This document shows, one piece after another, positions 1 to 9,273 of a stretch of DNA of 64,000 bases. Position numbers and translations under genes: made by a program. Location: assembly GCF_009371975.2 (NCBI RefSeq), contig NZ_VIKT02000001.1, positions 124,535 through 188,534 on the forward strand, given 5' to 3'. A model generated the notes under the pieces. That model was given only the letters and a program-made list of their open reading frames with translations, was not told the DNA's origin and did no database searches. Each line of letters begins with the position of its first letter. Positions within the stretch are counted from its first letter, which is position 1. The stretch comes from Microcella pacifica. GTDB taxonomy: Bacteria > Actinomycetota > Actinomycetes > Actinomycetales > Microbacteriaceae.

Positions 1-566
1 CCGAGCGCACCGTAGACCATCGCGATCGAGGCCAGGAAGAGCAGGGACGACAGGAGGCTCACGATCACGTACGTCACCCCGGCGCGGATGCGCGCCTCGG
101 TGCCGCCGAGCGTGATGAGCACGTAGCTCGCCACGAGGAGGATCTCGAAGCCCACGTAGAGGTTGAAGAGGTCGCCGGAGACGAACGCGACCATGACGCC
201 CGTCGTGAGGATGAGGTACGTGGGGTTGTAGATCGAGACCGGCGTCTCCTCGTCGCCGTCGGCGATTCCCTGACCGACCGAGAACAGCAGCACCGCGAGC
301 AGCACGAGGGCCGACACGAGCACCATGACGGCCGAGAGGCGATCGACCACGAGGACGATGCCGAACGGCGCCGACCAGCCGCCGAGCTCCATGGCGAGCG
401 GGCCACCGGCGTCGACCGCGATGAGGAGGGCGATGCCCAGGCCGAGCTCGATGACGAGGGCGACGATCGCGACGATGCGCTGCGCCTGAGGCCGGAACCC
501 GAGCGCGAGCGTGACCGCCGCGCCCAGCAGCGGCACGAGGACGACGAGGGGAACGAGCGCGGTCAT
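1..566 (-). CDS. mrpD: Mrp Na+/H+ antiporter subunit D, partial (N-terminal part)
   Basis: This is the first 188 codons of a multi-pass membrane protein; the rest lies beyond the left edge. The translation begins MTALVPLVVLVPLLGAA and continues with hydrophobic helices and the motif FNLYVGFEILLVASY, typical of NuoN/MrpD-type proton-translocating subunits. In Mrp complexes MrpD is one of the two large antiporter-like subunits that exchange cytoplasmic Na+ for external H+. The ATG at 566 overlaps the TGA of mrpC (ATGA), so the order mrpA-mrpC-mrpD is translationally coupled. MrpD is preferred over a NuoN or hydrogenase subunit because MrpA and MrpC sit directly upstream. Subunits E, F and G are expected to the left of the window. 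Confidence 0.9.
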   Translation of the reverse strand, partial: MTALVPLVVLVPLLGAAVTLALGFRPQAQRIVAIVALVIELGLGIALLIAVDAGGPLAMELGGWSAPFGIVLVVDRLSAVMVLVSALVLLAVLLFSVGQGIADGDEETPVSIYNPTYLILTTGVMVAFVSGDLFNLYVGFEILLVASYVLITLGGTEARIRAGVTYVIVSLLSSLLFLASIAMVYGAL

Positions 567-1000
567 GCGCGACTCCTCGCATCGTCGGTGGGGAACTCGG
601 TGTCTTCGGCGTCCGGCGCGGTCTCTTCGACCGGCATCTCGACGGCCCCCTCCCGCAGGGCGACGTCATCGGCGTCGTCGGAGACGTCGTCCGCGTTCGC
701 GAGTCGCCACGACCGGTAGATGAGAGCGAGGAGGAACGCGGAGACCGCGAAGGTGATCACGATCGCCGTGAGGATGAGCGCCTGCGGCAGAGGGTCGGTG
801 TAGGCGTCGTCGGCGACGCCCTCCTCGACGATCGGGGCGATGCCCGCCTCCCCCGCCATGATGAGCAGGAGCAGGTTCACGGCGTTGCCCAGCAGGAGGA
901 AGCCCAGCACGACGCGCGTGAGACTGCGCTCGAGCAGCATGTAGACGCCCGCGGCGAAGAGCGCACCCATCGTGATGACGAGGATCAGCGAGATGCTCAT
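563..1000 (-). CDS. mrpC: Mrp Na+/H+ antiporter subunit C
   Basis: A 145-residue NuoK-like protein. Three transmembrane helices fill about residues 3-105 (MSISLILVITMGALFAAG, then VLGFLLLGNAVNLLLLIMAG, then LILTAIVITFAVSAFLLAL). The pattern LGxxLxGNAVNLL and PQALILTAIVI is characteristic of MrpC. It is a small membrane subunit of the seven-part Mrp antiporter used for Na+ and pH homeostasis. The acidic C-terminal tail of about 40 residues (rich in D and E) is longer than in many MrpC proteins and has no recognisable domain. ATGA overlaps at both ends couple it to mrpA upstream and mrpD downstream. Confidence 0.92.
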   Translation of the reverse strand: MSISLILVITMGALFAAGVYMLLERSLTRVVLGFLLLGNAVNLLLLIMAGEAGIAPIVEEGVADDAYTDPLPQALILTAIVITFAVSAFLLALIYRSWRLANADDVSDDADDVALREGAVEMPVEETAPDAEDTEFPTDDARSRA

Positions 1001-3966
1001 GAGCGGCCCTCCTTCGTCGAGTCGGCCTTCGTCGAGTCAGCCAGAGTCGAGTCCGCCAGAGTCGAGTCGACGCGGCGGCCGCTCGCCCGGTCGGACGCGT
1101 CGTCGCCCTGGCGGTCGACCTCGGCGCCGAGGCTGCGCAGCACGTCGAGCACGAGCCCGACGACGACGAGGTAGACGCCGATGTCGAAGATCGTCGACGT
1201 CACGAAGGAGACCTCGCCCAGGAGCCAGAGCTCCGCCTTCCAGTAGGTCGAGGTGAGGGCATCCGCGCCGAACAGCAGGGGCACGATCGCGGCACCAGCG
1301 GCGATGGCGATGCCTGTGCCGAGCACGGCCCCCGCGCCCACGGGCACCGCAGCGGTGAGCTCGTGCCGACCGCCCGCGAGGTAGCGCGCGACGAGAGCGA
1401 GCCCCGCGATGAGTCCGCCCGCGAAGCCGCCGCCGGGCAGATTGTGCCCTGTGAAGAGCACGTAGAGAGACAGCACGATGACGGCGTGGAAGATGAGGCG
1501 CACGACCACCTCGAGAAGGATCGACCGATGACGCGGGTCGAGCGTCGGCCCCGCGAGGATCCAGGCGTTGCGGCGCTCGCCCGGGATCGACTCGACGCGC
1601 GACTGCTGCACGCGAGCACGTGCACGACGGCGCATCGTGACACGCTGCGCCCGCGAGGTGGAGTCGACGCGGCCCCGGATGAAGAGCAGGCTCGCGACGC
1701 CGGTCGCCGCCGCGATGACGACGGCGAGCTCCCCCATCGTGTCCCACCCGCGGATGTCGACGAGGGCGACGTTGACGATGTTGCTGCCGCGACCATCGAC
1801 GAAGGCGAGTTCGGGCCAGGCGAGGGAGATGCGCTCGGTCGTGCGCGCCCCGGCCGCGACGAGGGCGATGAGCACCATGACGATGCCCGCGGCGATCGCG
1901 ATGACGGCGCGCAGCACTCGATGATGGCTGCCGTGCCGGTCACCGAGCTTGGCCGGGAGGCGGCGCAGCACTAGTACGAACGCGATGAGCGTCACGAGCT
2001 CGACCAGAATCTGCGTGATGGCGAGGTCGGGTGCACCCTGCAGCGCGAACAGCGCTGACATCCCGAAGCCCGTGACGCCGACCGTGACGAGCGCGGCGAA
2101 GCGCTTCTGCACCTGCGTCGCCGCGATCGCCGCGGCGATCATGACGACGGCGATCGCGAGCTGCGCGGGGTAGTCCCACACCCGCACATCGGTGCGCCAG
2201 GTCGAGCCCGCGACGAGGCCCGCGGTCGTGACGGCGATGAAGACGAGCAGGATGACGCCGAGGTAGAACGAGAGGGAGCCGCGCTGGGTGAGACTCGTGA
2301 TCCGCGCAGAGAAGCGGTCGACGCCCGACATGACGTCCCAGTACGCCTCGCTCGCGCTCAGCCCCGTCGAGAGCCGCTTCTGCGCGGCCGCCACGCGAGT
2401 GCGAGCGACGAAGAGCGCGGCCCCCAGCACGATCGTGAGCGCCGAGAGACCGAGAGCGGGCTCGAACCCGTGCCAGAGCGCGAGGGTGTACGGCTTGCCC
2501 TCCGGCGCCTCGAACAGGGTGGGATAGCCCGCGAGGGCGCGATCGGCGAGACCCGCGAGCGGCCCGAGGGCGAGCGACGTGATGGCCAGGACGGTGGGGG
2601 CGAACAGGAAGCCGCGGCGCACGTGCTCGAGCGAGGTGACGTCGTCGACGCCGGCCTTGCGCGCGAACGCACCCCAGAAGAAGCGCAGGCTGTAGGCCAC
2701 CGTGAGGACCGAGCCGAGCACGACCCCGACCACGGCAACGACGGCGATCGGGTCGCCGGACTCGACGCCCACGAGGAGCCCGTAGAGCACGGTCTCTTTC
2801 GCGACAAAGCCAAAGAGCGGTGGCACGCCCGACATCGAGGCGAGCGAGAGCGCCGCGATCGTCGCGAGGATCGGGGAACGTCGACCGAGACCGGAGAGCT
2901 TGCGCAGGTCGCGCGTGCCCGCCTCGTGGTCGATGATGCCCACGATGAGGAAGAGCGCACCCTTGAAGAGGGCGTGGGCCATCAGGAGCGCGAGCGCCGC
3001 GAGTGCCGTGTCTCGCGTGCCGTAGCCCGCGACGACCGTGAGGAAGCCCAGCTGACTGACGGTCCCGTAGGCGAGGAGGAGCTTGAGGTCGGTCTGCTTG
3101 AGGGCGATGTAGCCGCCGAGCAGCATGGTCGCGACGCCGAGCCCGACCAGTACTTCACGCCACCCCGGCATGTCGAAGAACGCCGGCGCGAAACGGGCGA
3201 TCAGGTAGATGCCCGCCTTGACCATCGCGGCGGCGTGCAGGTAGGCGCTCACGGGGGTCGGCGCGGCCATCGCTCCGGGCAGCCAGAAGTGCACAGGGAC
3301 GATCGCGGACTTCGAGAGGGCGCCGACGAGCACGAGGAAGACCGCCGTGGTCGTGAGGGCACCCGCGGGCGAGGAGGAGAGGATCACGTCGAGGGAGGAC
3401 GATCGCGCCTGCACCGAGAGCAGCACGAGGCCCACGAGCATGACGAGCCCGCCGAGGGTTGTCGTGATGAGAGCCTGCAGAGCGGCACCGCGGCTCGCCC
3501 TCCGACCCGTGTAGTGGCCGATGAGCAGGTACGAGAAGACGCTCGTGGCCTCCCAGAAGACGAAGAGCAGGTAGACGTCGTTGGCGGTGACGAGCCCGTA
3601 CATCGCTCCCGCGAAGGCGAGCAGCACGGCGGCGAAGCGCCCGAGGCCCGGCTCGTCGTCGGCGAAGTACCAGGAGCAGTAGACGAGCACGAGGCTGCCG
3701 ATGCCCGTGATGACGAGCGCGAGCACCCACGAGAGCGGGTCCATGCTGAGGTCGAGGGTGAGCTGCAGCTGCGTGACCCACGCGAGGCGCTCGATCGGGT
3801 ACGCCTCCGGGTCGCCGTCGAGGATCGCGGGAGCCTGCAGCAGGGTGTGCACGAAGGCGCCGAAGGAGACGAGTCCGGCGACGAGGAACACCCGGCGGCC
3901 GAGGGCGCGCACGAGGGCCGGGAGGATGATCGCGGCCACGCCGAACACCGCTAGGACGAGGAGCAA
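997..3966 (-). CDS. mrpA: Mrp Na+/H+ antiporter subunit A with fused MrpB domain
   Basis: A 989-residue protein. The N-terminal two thirds are a NuoL/MrpA-type subunit with motifs such as VFWEATSVFSYLLIGH and a central HFWLPGAM segment. The stretch near residues 800-945 (FTGHNLPGGGFAGGLIAG) is the MrpB domain, so A and B are one polypeptide as in many actinobacteria. It is expected to form the main ion-translocating subunit. The start is TTG at 3966, supported by a strong GGGAGG Shine-Dalgarno five to six bases upstream; no in-frame ATG fits better. The last ~25 residues are a low-complexity repeat of ADST(L/K) units (see repeat at 1013-1072). It is first in the visible mrp order, and a TAGGCT box near 4036 could be its -10 element. 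Confidence 0.92.
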   Translation of the reverse strand: MLLVLAVFGVAAIILPALVRALGRRVFLVAGLVSFGAFVHTLLQAPAILDGDPEAYPIERLAWVTQLQLTLDLSMDPLSWVLALVITGIGSLVLVYCSWYFADDEPGLGRFAAVLLAFAGAMYGLVTANDVYLLFVFWEATSVFSYLLIGHYTGRRASRGAALQALITTTLGGLVMLVGLVLLSVQARSSSLDVILSSSPAGALTTTAVFLVLVGALSKSAIVPVHFWLPGAMAAPTPVSAYLHAAAMVKAGIYLIARFAPAFFDMPGWREVLVGLGVATMLLGGYIALKQTDLKLLLAYGTVSQLGFLTVVAGYGTRDTALAALALLMAHALFKGALFLIVGIIDHEAGTRDLRKLSGLGRRSPILATIAALSLASMSGVPPLFGFVAKETVLYGLLVGVESGDPIAVVAVVGVVLGSVLTVAYSLRFFWGAFARKAGVDDVTSLEHVRRGFLFAPTVLAITSLALGPLAGLADRALAGYPTLFEAPEGKPYTLALWHGFEPALGLSALTIVLGAALFVARTRVAAAQKRLSTGLSASEAYWDVMSGVDRFSARITSLTQRGSLSFYLGVILLVFIAVTTAGLVAGSTWRTDVRVWDYPAQLAIAVVMIAAAIAATQVQKRFAALVTVGVTGFGMSALFALQGAPDLAITQILVELVTLIAFVLVLRRLPAKLGDRHGSHHRVLRAVIAIAAGIVMVLIALVAAGARTTERISLAWPELAFVDGRGSNIVNVALVDIRGWDTMGELAVVIAAATGVASLLFIRGRVDSTSRAQRVTMRRRARARVQQSRVESIPGERRNAWILAGPTLDPRHRSILLEVVVRLIFHAVIVLSLYVLFTGHNLPGGGFAGGLIAGLALVARYLAGGRHELTAAVPVGAGAVLGTGIAIAAGAAIVPLLFGADALTSTYWKAELWLLGEVSFVTSTIFDIGVYLVVVGLVLDVLRSLGAEVDRQGDDASDRASGRRVDSTLADSTLADSTKADSTKEGRS
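1013..1072. repeat. Four 15-bp tandem repeats at the 3' end of mrpA
   Basis: On the + strand, units of the type CCAGAGTCGAGTCCG or CCTTCGTCGAGTCGG repeat with a 15-bp period. On the coding strand they encode repeated LADST/KADST pentapeptides just before the stop. The period is a multiple of three, so unit gain or loss keeps frame and only changes tail length. Confidence 0.8.
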
Positions 3967-4046
3967 GCGTCCTCCCTCGGTGTCGGTACGGCACGAACGG
4001 GATGGGGCGCCGCATCGAGCGGAGCTGTGGGTCTAGCCTATCGAGC

Positions 4047-4841
4047 CTAAGCCGAGAGAATCCCGCGACGGCGCACGGCGAGCTCGGCGAGCACAGCGGC
4101 CATGGCGGCCGGGTCGGCAACGCGGTGCTCGGCGACGGTCGCGGCAGCGCCGACCTTGACGCCGAGGTCGCGCTCGCCGAGCGTGCGCAGAGCATCCTCG
4201 TCGGTCACATCGTCTCCCGCGAAGAGCACGGCGTCGACGCCGAGCCTCTCGCGCAGGATGCGCAGACCGTCGCCCTTGGTCGCGTCGCGCACGGCGAACT
4301 CGACGACGTTCTTGCCGTCGCGCACCGTGAGGCGGGAGTCGAGAGAGGATGCGCGCTCACGCGCGTCGCGCTGGAGCGCGGCCGCCGCGTCCTGCTCGAC
4401 GACCCGCGTGTGCACGGCGAACCCCGCGGGCTTGTCCTCGATCCAGGCGCCGTCGACGGCGGCGACGAGCGGGGCGAGCGCAGCACGGAGGGTATCGACT
4501 CGCTCGCGATCGGCGGCATCCACCGCGGGCTCCGGCGCGCCGGCGCCGAGCCTCACCTCGAGCCCGTGGGAGCCCACGAGCGGCGTGTCAGGCGGCAGCT
4601 GGCCGACGTGGGCGAGGCTCTCGAGCGATCGCCCGGAGACGAGGGCGACGATCGTCTGGGGCAGCGCTCGAAGGGCCTCGAGCGCGACCGCAGCCTCGGG
4701 GAGCGCACGCGCCGAGAGCGGGTCGTCGACCTCGGGCGCGAGGGTGCCGTCGAAGTCGAGAGCCACGAGCAGTCGGGGGGCAGCGGCGAGGCGCTCGAGC
4801 GCGGCGTCGAGTGCCGGGGCGAGCCGATCGGCCGGGGTCAC
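4047..4841 (-). CDS. otsB: Trehalose-6-phosphate phosphatase
   Basis: A 264-residue HAD-superfamily enzyme that removes phosphate from trehalose 6-phosphate to give trehalose. The nucleophile motif LVALDFDGTLAPEVDDP is near residue 25 and the late metal-binding motif FAGDDVTDEDAL is in the C-terminal third; the cap region contains ALVSGRSLESL. Length is usual for OtsB. The frame is open further upstream, but the best start is GTG at 4841, whose GTGA overlaps the TGA of otsA, so the two trehalose genes are translationally coupled. The product fits osmoprotection. An 80-bp gap separates it from mrpA on the same strand. Confidence 0.93.
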   Translation of the reverse strand: MTPADRLAPALDAALERLAAAPRLLVALDFDGTLAPEVDDPLSARALPEAAVALEALRALPQTIVALVSGRSLESLAHVGQLPPDTPLVGSHGLEVRLGAGAPEPAVDAADRERVDTLRAALAPLVAAVDGAWIEDKPAGFAVHTRVVEQDAAAALQRDARERASSLDSRLTVRDGKNVVEFAVRDATKGDGLRILRERLGVDAVLFAGDDVTDEDALRTLGERDLGVKVGAAATVAEHRVADPAAMAAVLAELAVRRRGILSA

Positions 4842-6274
4842 ACCGACCTCGCCGCGTCGGCGCTCTGCCGCAGGGTCGAGAGGAAGGAGTCCGACCACGA
4901 GGAGACGTCGTTCTCGCGCACGCGCCGACGGAGCGAGCGCATGCGCGACGCGCGCTCCTTCTTCGGCATGCGCAGCGCCTTCACCATCGACTCCTTGAGC
5001 CCGTCGATGTCGTGCGGGTTGATGAGCAGCGCGTTCTTGAGCTCGTCGGCAGCGCCGGCGAACTCGCTCAGCAGCAACACGCCGTCATCGTCGTGCCGAC
5101 ACGCGACGTACTCCTTGGCGACGAGGTTCATGCCGTCGCGCAGGGCCGTCACGAGCATGATGTCGGCGGCGAGGTAGAGCGCGGCCATCTCCTCGCGCGG
5201 ATACCCGTGGTGCAGGTAGGCGATCGCATTGTGGCTGATAGTCGAGTAGGTGCCGTTGAGGCGGCCGACGGTGAGCTCGATCTCGTCGCGCAGCTGCATG
5301 TAGGCGGCGACGCGCTCGCGGCTCGGGCTCGCCACTTGCACGAGCACGGCGTCACCCACGTCGATGTCGCCGTCGCGCAGCAGCTCGCCGTACGCCTTCA
5401 AGCGGTGGCGGATGCCCTTCGTGTAGTCGAGCCGGTCGACGCCGAGCATGATCGTGGTGGGGTTGCCGAGCTCCTCGCGAATCTGCCGCGCGCGCTCGAT
5501 CGTCTCGGGGCGGCGCGCGAGCTCCTCGAAGCTCGCGACGTCGATGGAGATGGGGAACGCCTTCGCGATCGCGACGCGCTCCGGCCCGCCGTCAGGGCTC
5601 GGTACGCGGATGCTCGTGCCCTTCGTCGTCGTCGGCCCGTACAGTCGCCGCACCGCGCGCGTGAAGTTGCCCGCGTCGGCGACGCGCTGGAAGCCGATGA
5701 GGTCGGCGCCGAGCAGCCCTTCGACGATCTGGCGCCGCCACGGGAGCTGCGCAAAGATGCCGTAGGGCGGGAACGGGATGTGGTTGAAAAAGCCGATGAC
5801 GAGGTCAGGGCGCTGCGCGCGGAGCATCGCGGGCACGAGCTGCAGCTGGTAGTCCTGCACCCACACGGTCGCGCCCGGCGCGGCGACCTCCGCCGCAGCG
5901 TCGGCGAAGCGCTGGTTGACGACCTGGTACGCCTCCCACCACTCGCGGTGGTAGCTCGGCGCGGCGATCACGTCGTGATAGAGCGGCCACAGCGTGTCGT
6001 TGCTGAAGCCCTCGTAGTAGCGCTCGACCTCGAGCGCGCTGAGGGGCACGGGCACGAGGTCGATGCCGTCTTCGGTGAAGGGCTCGAGCTCGAGGTCGGG
6101 CTTGCCCGCCCAGCCGACCCAGGCGCCCTCGGAGGCGCGCATGACGGGTTCGAGCGCGGTCACGAGCCCGCCGGGCGAGCGCCGCCAGTGGGCGGTGCCG
6201 TCGGGCTCGATGACGCGGTCGACGGGAAGTCGGTTGGAGACGACGATGAAGTCGTTCTGGCTGGAGTCGGTCAT
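4838..6274 (-). CDS. otsA: Trehalose-6-phosphate synthase (GT20)
   Basis: A 478-residue glycosyltransferase family 20 enzyme that joins glucose from a nucleotide sugar to glucose 6-phosphate. It shows the N-terminal VVSNRLPVDR, the glycine loop RRSPGGLVTALEPV, the VWVQDYQLQLVPAMLR segment and the GVDRLDYTKGI motif that contacts both substrates. Length is standard for OtsA. The ATG at 6274 starts the family-typical N-terminus; a GAGGAG sequence lies about 13 bases upstream, which is long for a ribosome site. otsB follows with a GTGA overlap, giving the two-step OtsAB pathway in one transcript. Divergent to the sugar isomerase gene at 6459. Confidence 0.95.
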   Translation of the reverse strand: MTDSSQNDFIVVSNRLPVDRVIEPDGTAHWRRSPGGLVTALEPVMRASEGAWVGWAGKPDLELEPFTEDGIDLVPVPLSALEVERYYEGFSNDTLWPLYHDVIAAPSYHREWWEAYQVVNQRFADAAAEVAAPGATVWVQDYQLQLVPAMLRAQRPDLVIGFFNHIPFPPYGIFAQLPWRRQIVEGLLGADLIGFQRVADAGNFTRAVRRLYGPTTTKGTSIRVPSPDGGPERVAIAKAFPISIDVASFEELARRPETIERARQIREELGNPTTIMLGVDRLDYTKGIRHRLKAYGELLRDGDIDVGDAVLVQVASPSRERVAAYMQLRDEIELTVGRLNGTYSTISHNAIAYLHHGYPREEMAALYLAADIMLVTALRDGMNLVAKEYVACRHDDDGVLLLSEFAGAADELKNALLINPHDIDGLKESMVKALRMPKKERASRMRSLRRRVRENDVSSWSDSFLSTLRQSADAARSV

Positions 6275-6446
6275 GGCGCGCGGGCGTCTCCTCAGGGGGA
6301 TGCGTCGATGGGCGGGGGCCGGCGCTCGAACCGTATCAGCCGAAGGTCAGAGACCTCCCAGAGTCGCGGCGGGCAGCGTGCGCGGTTCTCCCGCGCGTCA
6401 CCGAGAGTTCACGGGTCGCTCCCGCGTCGCGGCCCGGGTCACGACG

Positions 6447-6461
6447 TACAGTGACGGTGTG
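6447..6461 (+). promoter_or_regulatory. -10 box and leaderless start of the sugar isomerase gene
   Basis: TACAGT at 6447-6452 is followed by six bases and then GTG at 6459. This matches the actinobacterial pattern in which transcription starts at or next to the start codon. It decides the choice of GTG 6459 over upstream in-frame codons. Confidence 0.6.
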
Positions 6462-7259
6462 GCTCAGATCGGCATGGGTACGACGAGCGTCCTCCCCCGA
6501 CGCCTGCGCGAGGCCTTCCGCCTCGCCGCGGAGGCGGGCTTCGACGGCATCGAGGTCATGATCACGAGCGACCGCGGCACGCAGGACCCGTCGCGGCTGG
6601 CAGCGCTCAGTGACGAATTCGGGATGCCCGTGCTGAGCATCCACGCACCGGTCCTGCTCTTCAGCAGCCACGTCTTCGGCCGCAACCCGCTCGTCAAGCT
6701 GCGCCGCAGCGTCGAGCTCGCCGAGGCCGTCGGCGCGACGACCGTGGTCGTGCACCCTCCCTACCGCTGGCAGCGCCGCAGTGCCGCGCTCTTCGTCGAG
6801 ACCGTGCGGCGGCTCTCCGAGCGGCACGGCATGCGCATCGCGGTCGAGAACATGTTCCCCGTCACTCGAGGCGGCATCGAGCACGATCCCTTCGCCCCGA
6901 GCTGGAACCCCGGCGTGCTCGAGGTCGACGCGCTCACCCTGGACTTCTCGCACGCGGGCATGAGCGGGCGCTCAGCCGCCGACCTCGCGCGCGAATGGGG
7001 CTCGCGCCTGCAGCACGTGCACCTGTGCGATGCGGCGTGCACTGCGCCCGGCGGCGCGCTGCTCGACGAGCACCTCGTGCCCGGGCGCGGTGCGCAACCG
7101 GTCGCCGAGGTGCTGCAGGGTCTTGCCGAGTCGGGGTTCGCGGGCCACATCATCGCCGAGATCAATACGCGCGCGTGCGGTCGCGATGACGAGCAGCGCG
7201 TCGCGTGGCTGCGGGAGACGCTCGAGTTCGCACGCTCGCACTCGCGCGTGCTGCGCTAG
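6459..7259 (+). CDS. Sugar phosphate isomerase/epimerase family protein (TIM barrel)
   Basis: A 266-residue protein of the xylose isomerase-like / AP endonuclease 2 TIM-barrel superfamily. Diagnostic stretches are GMGTTSVLPRRLREAFRLA at the start, FDGIEVMI, VVVHPPYRW, RIAVENMFP, LDFSHAGMSG, LQHVHLCDA and a C-terminal GHIIAEINTRA. The conserved His, Glu and Asp at strand ends could bind a metal ion. The exact substrate cannot be read from the sequence; myo-inositol or sugar-phosphate metabolism is possible. The GTG at 6459 is chosen because a -10 box lies six bases upstream and the family N-terminus begins there; an ATG at 6474 is an alternative. It is divergent from otsA and convergent with the YhgE-like gene. 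Confidence 0.8.
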   Translation: MAQIGMGTTSVLPRRLREAFRLAAEAGFDGIEVMITSDRGTQDPSRLAALSDEFGMPVLSIHAPVLLFSSHVFGRNPLVKLRRSVELAEAVGATTVVVHPPYRWQRRSAALFVETVRRLSERHGMRIAVENMFPVTRGGIEHDPFAPSWNPGVLEVDALTLDFSHAGMSGRSAADLAREWGSRLQHVHLCDAACTAPGGALLDEHLVPGRGAQPVAEVLQGLAESGFAGHIIAEINTRACGRDDEQRVAWLRETLEFARSHSRVLR

Positions 7260-7302
7260 CGCTCCCCCGGTTCCCGAGGCCCCTGGCGCTGCCCAGCACC
7301 GC

Positions 7303-9273
7303 TCACGCCATCGACGGCGCGAACCTCCTCAGTACCGCGCGGCGCCGCGCTCGACCCGCGGCCAGGCGGGCGATGATGAGCGAGATCGCCGTGAGGATCA
7401 CGAGACTCACCGCCGCCGACACTGCTCGGTCGGCCGAGCCGCCCGCGATGATCGCGGTGAGGCCGTCGGTCGCCTGCGAGAGCGGCAGCACGGCGCTCAG
7501 GGCGGGGAAGGGCGCCGCGAGCGCCTCGATGGGGATGACGCCGCCCACGACGATGACCTGCACGGCGAGCGCGAGAAGCGACACGACGAGCCCGCCGCGG
7601 CCGAGCCACTGGGCGAGGGCAACGTGGAGTGCCGTGAACGCGACCGCGATGAGCGTCATGAGGCCAAGGATGGCGGGCGCGAGCGCCCACGAGACTCCCG
7701 CCACGGTGTGCGCGAGCAGGGTGACGAGGCCCGCCTGCGCGAGCGAGAGCCCGGCGAGCAGCAGTAGTCGGCGCCGCAGGAGGGCTCCCGCCCCGAGCGG
7801 AGAGCCCACCATCGCCGCACCGCGGGCGGGCAGCGCGAGAGTCACGGCCATGGCGCCGAACCAGAGGCCGAGCGGGCCGAGCACGGCGATGATGAGCCCG
7901 CCGACCCCCTCGAGCGCGTTCGCGCGCTCGGCCTCGAGGGTGATCGGCTCGGTCACGGCATCGGGCACGGTCGCGACGTCGTCGGGCACGGATGCTGCGC
8001 CCTCGTCGAGGCCGGCCGCGAGCTCCTCCGTCCCGGCCGCGAGCTCGCTCGCGCCGTCGGCGAGCTCGGCGTTGCCTGCGGCGAGCTGCGCAGCACCGTC
8101 GGCGAGCGAGAAGGCGCCATCGCGCGACTGACCGAGCCCGGCCGCGAGTTCGCCGAGTCCCGCGGCAAGCCCGCGGGCTCCCCCGCGCAGAGCGGCGCTC
8201 TCGCTCGACAGCGCGGCGGCACCGCTCGCGCTGTCGCTCACGCCCGCCTCGATGCCTGCGAGCGCCGGGGTGACCTGCGCGCTCGTGCCTGCGGCGGTCG
8301 CGGCGAGTGTCCGCGCGTCGACGAGCACGGCCTGCGCCTCCGCGATCGTCTCTGCGCTCGCACCGGAGGTCTGCGCCTCGTCCAGTGCCGCTTGAGCCTG
8401 TACCACGAGAGCGTTCGCGAGACTCGAGACGTTCGCGACGGCACCACTGAGGGCACCGAGCGAGCCCGCGGCCGTGTCGAGCTGGGCGAGCCCGGAGGCC
8501 AGGGCGTCCACGCCCTGTGTATACCCGGTGATGCCGGAGGAGAGGGCCGCGGCGCCGTCGGCCGACTCGCGCGCGCCCGCCGTCGCCGAGCCCAGCCCGC
8601 TGCCCAGCGCGCTCGCGCCGCTGCCGAGACCGGAGACGCCGTCGCCGATCTCGCGCACGCCGCCCGCGATCTCGCGGGAACCGTCGGCGAGTTCACCCGC
8701 ACCGTCTGCCGCGGTCTCGAGCGACTCGCCGAGCTCACCGAGACCGCCCGCGAGCTCGTCCAGGTAGAGCGCCGTGATCTCCGAGCCGAACTGCGCGACG
8801 AGGCCGCTGCCGATCGCCTGCATGACCGAGCCGGCCAGGTAGCTGTGGGCGTCGTCGGTCTCGACGCGGATCGACGCCGGCTGAGCATCCGTCTCGGAGA
8901 TCTTCGTGAGCGACGCGGAGAAGTCGGAGGGGATCGTGACGACGGCGTAGACCTCTCCCTCCTCGAGGGCGCGTGCCGCTTCCTCCTGGCCCGTCGGGGT
9001 CCAGTCGAAGCCCACCGAGTCGGGGCCGGTCAGCTCGGTCACGAGCTGACGGCCGGCGAGGAACGGCTGCTCCTCGCCGTCGGCGTCGACCATCGTGACG
9101 AGCTCGTCGTTGTTGACGATCGCCGCGGGAATGCGGTCGAGCGCCTCCTCGCCGTCGCCGACGGCGGCCAGCGCGAGCCCCACGAGACTGAGCGGCACGA
9201 GCACGGCGCCGACGACCATCGCGATGCGGCGCCGCGAGCGCCGGGCGGGCTGGGGTGCGGAGCGGTCGGTCAT
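7303..9273 (-). CDS. YhgE/Pip domain ABC-2-type membrane protein
   Basis: A 656-residue membrane protein. One N-terminal helix (IAMVVGAVLVPLSLVGLALA) is followed by a large extracytoplasmic domain with AIVNNDE and VVTIPSDFSASL, both typical of the YhgE/Pip N-terminal domain. A long region (about residues 190-450) is rich in repeated LADGA/LASGL heptads, likely coiled-coil. Five or six C-terminal helices resemble an ABC-2 permease. Relatives include the Lactococcus phage-infection protein Pip and the ESX-linked YueB. Its ATG overlaps the TGA of the MMPL gene (ATGA), so the two are coupled and probably act together in export of an envelope molecule. The cargo is not evident. Confidence 0.88.
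   Translation of the reverse strand: MTDRSAPQPARRSRRRIAMVVGAVLVPLSLVGLALAAVGDGEEALDRIPAAIVNNDELVTMVDADGEEQPFLAGRQLVTELTGPDSVGFDWTPTGQEEAARALEEGEVYAVVTIPSDFSASLTKISETDAQPASIRVETDDAHSYLAGSVMQAIGSGLVAQFGSEITALYLDELAGGLGELGESLETAADGAGELADGSREIAGGVREIGDGVSGLGSGASALGSGLGSATAGARESADGAAALSSGITGYTQGVDALASGLAQLDTAAGSLGALSGAVANVSSLANALVVQAQAALDEAQTSGASAETIAEAQAVLVDARTLAATAAGTSAQVTPALAGIEAGVSDSASGAAALSSESAALRGGARGLAAGLGELAAGLGQSRDGAFSLADGAAQLAAGNAELADGASELAAGTEELAAGLDEGAASVPDDVATVPDAVTEPITLEAERANALEGVGGLIIAVLGPLGLWFGAMAVTLALPARGAAMVGSPLGAGALLRRRLLLLAGLSLAQAGLVTLLAHTVAGVSWALAPAILGLMTLIAVAFTALHVALAQWLGRGGLVVSLLALAVQVIVVGGVIPIEALAAPFPALSAVLPLSQATDGLTAIIAGGSADRAVSAAVSLVILTAISLIIARLAAGRARRRAVLRRFAPSMA

Noticed and set aside
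2470-3954. A 494-codon open frame on the + strand
   Set aside because: Antisense to mrpA, rich in R, E, D, G and H, with no recognisable motif.
6063-6458. Longer N-terminus for the sugar isomerase
   Set aside because: The extra 132 residues are antisense to otsA and low-complexity; the -10 box at 6447 and the family start support GTG 6459.
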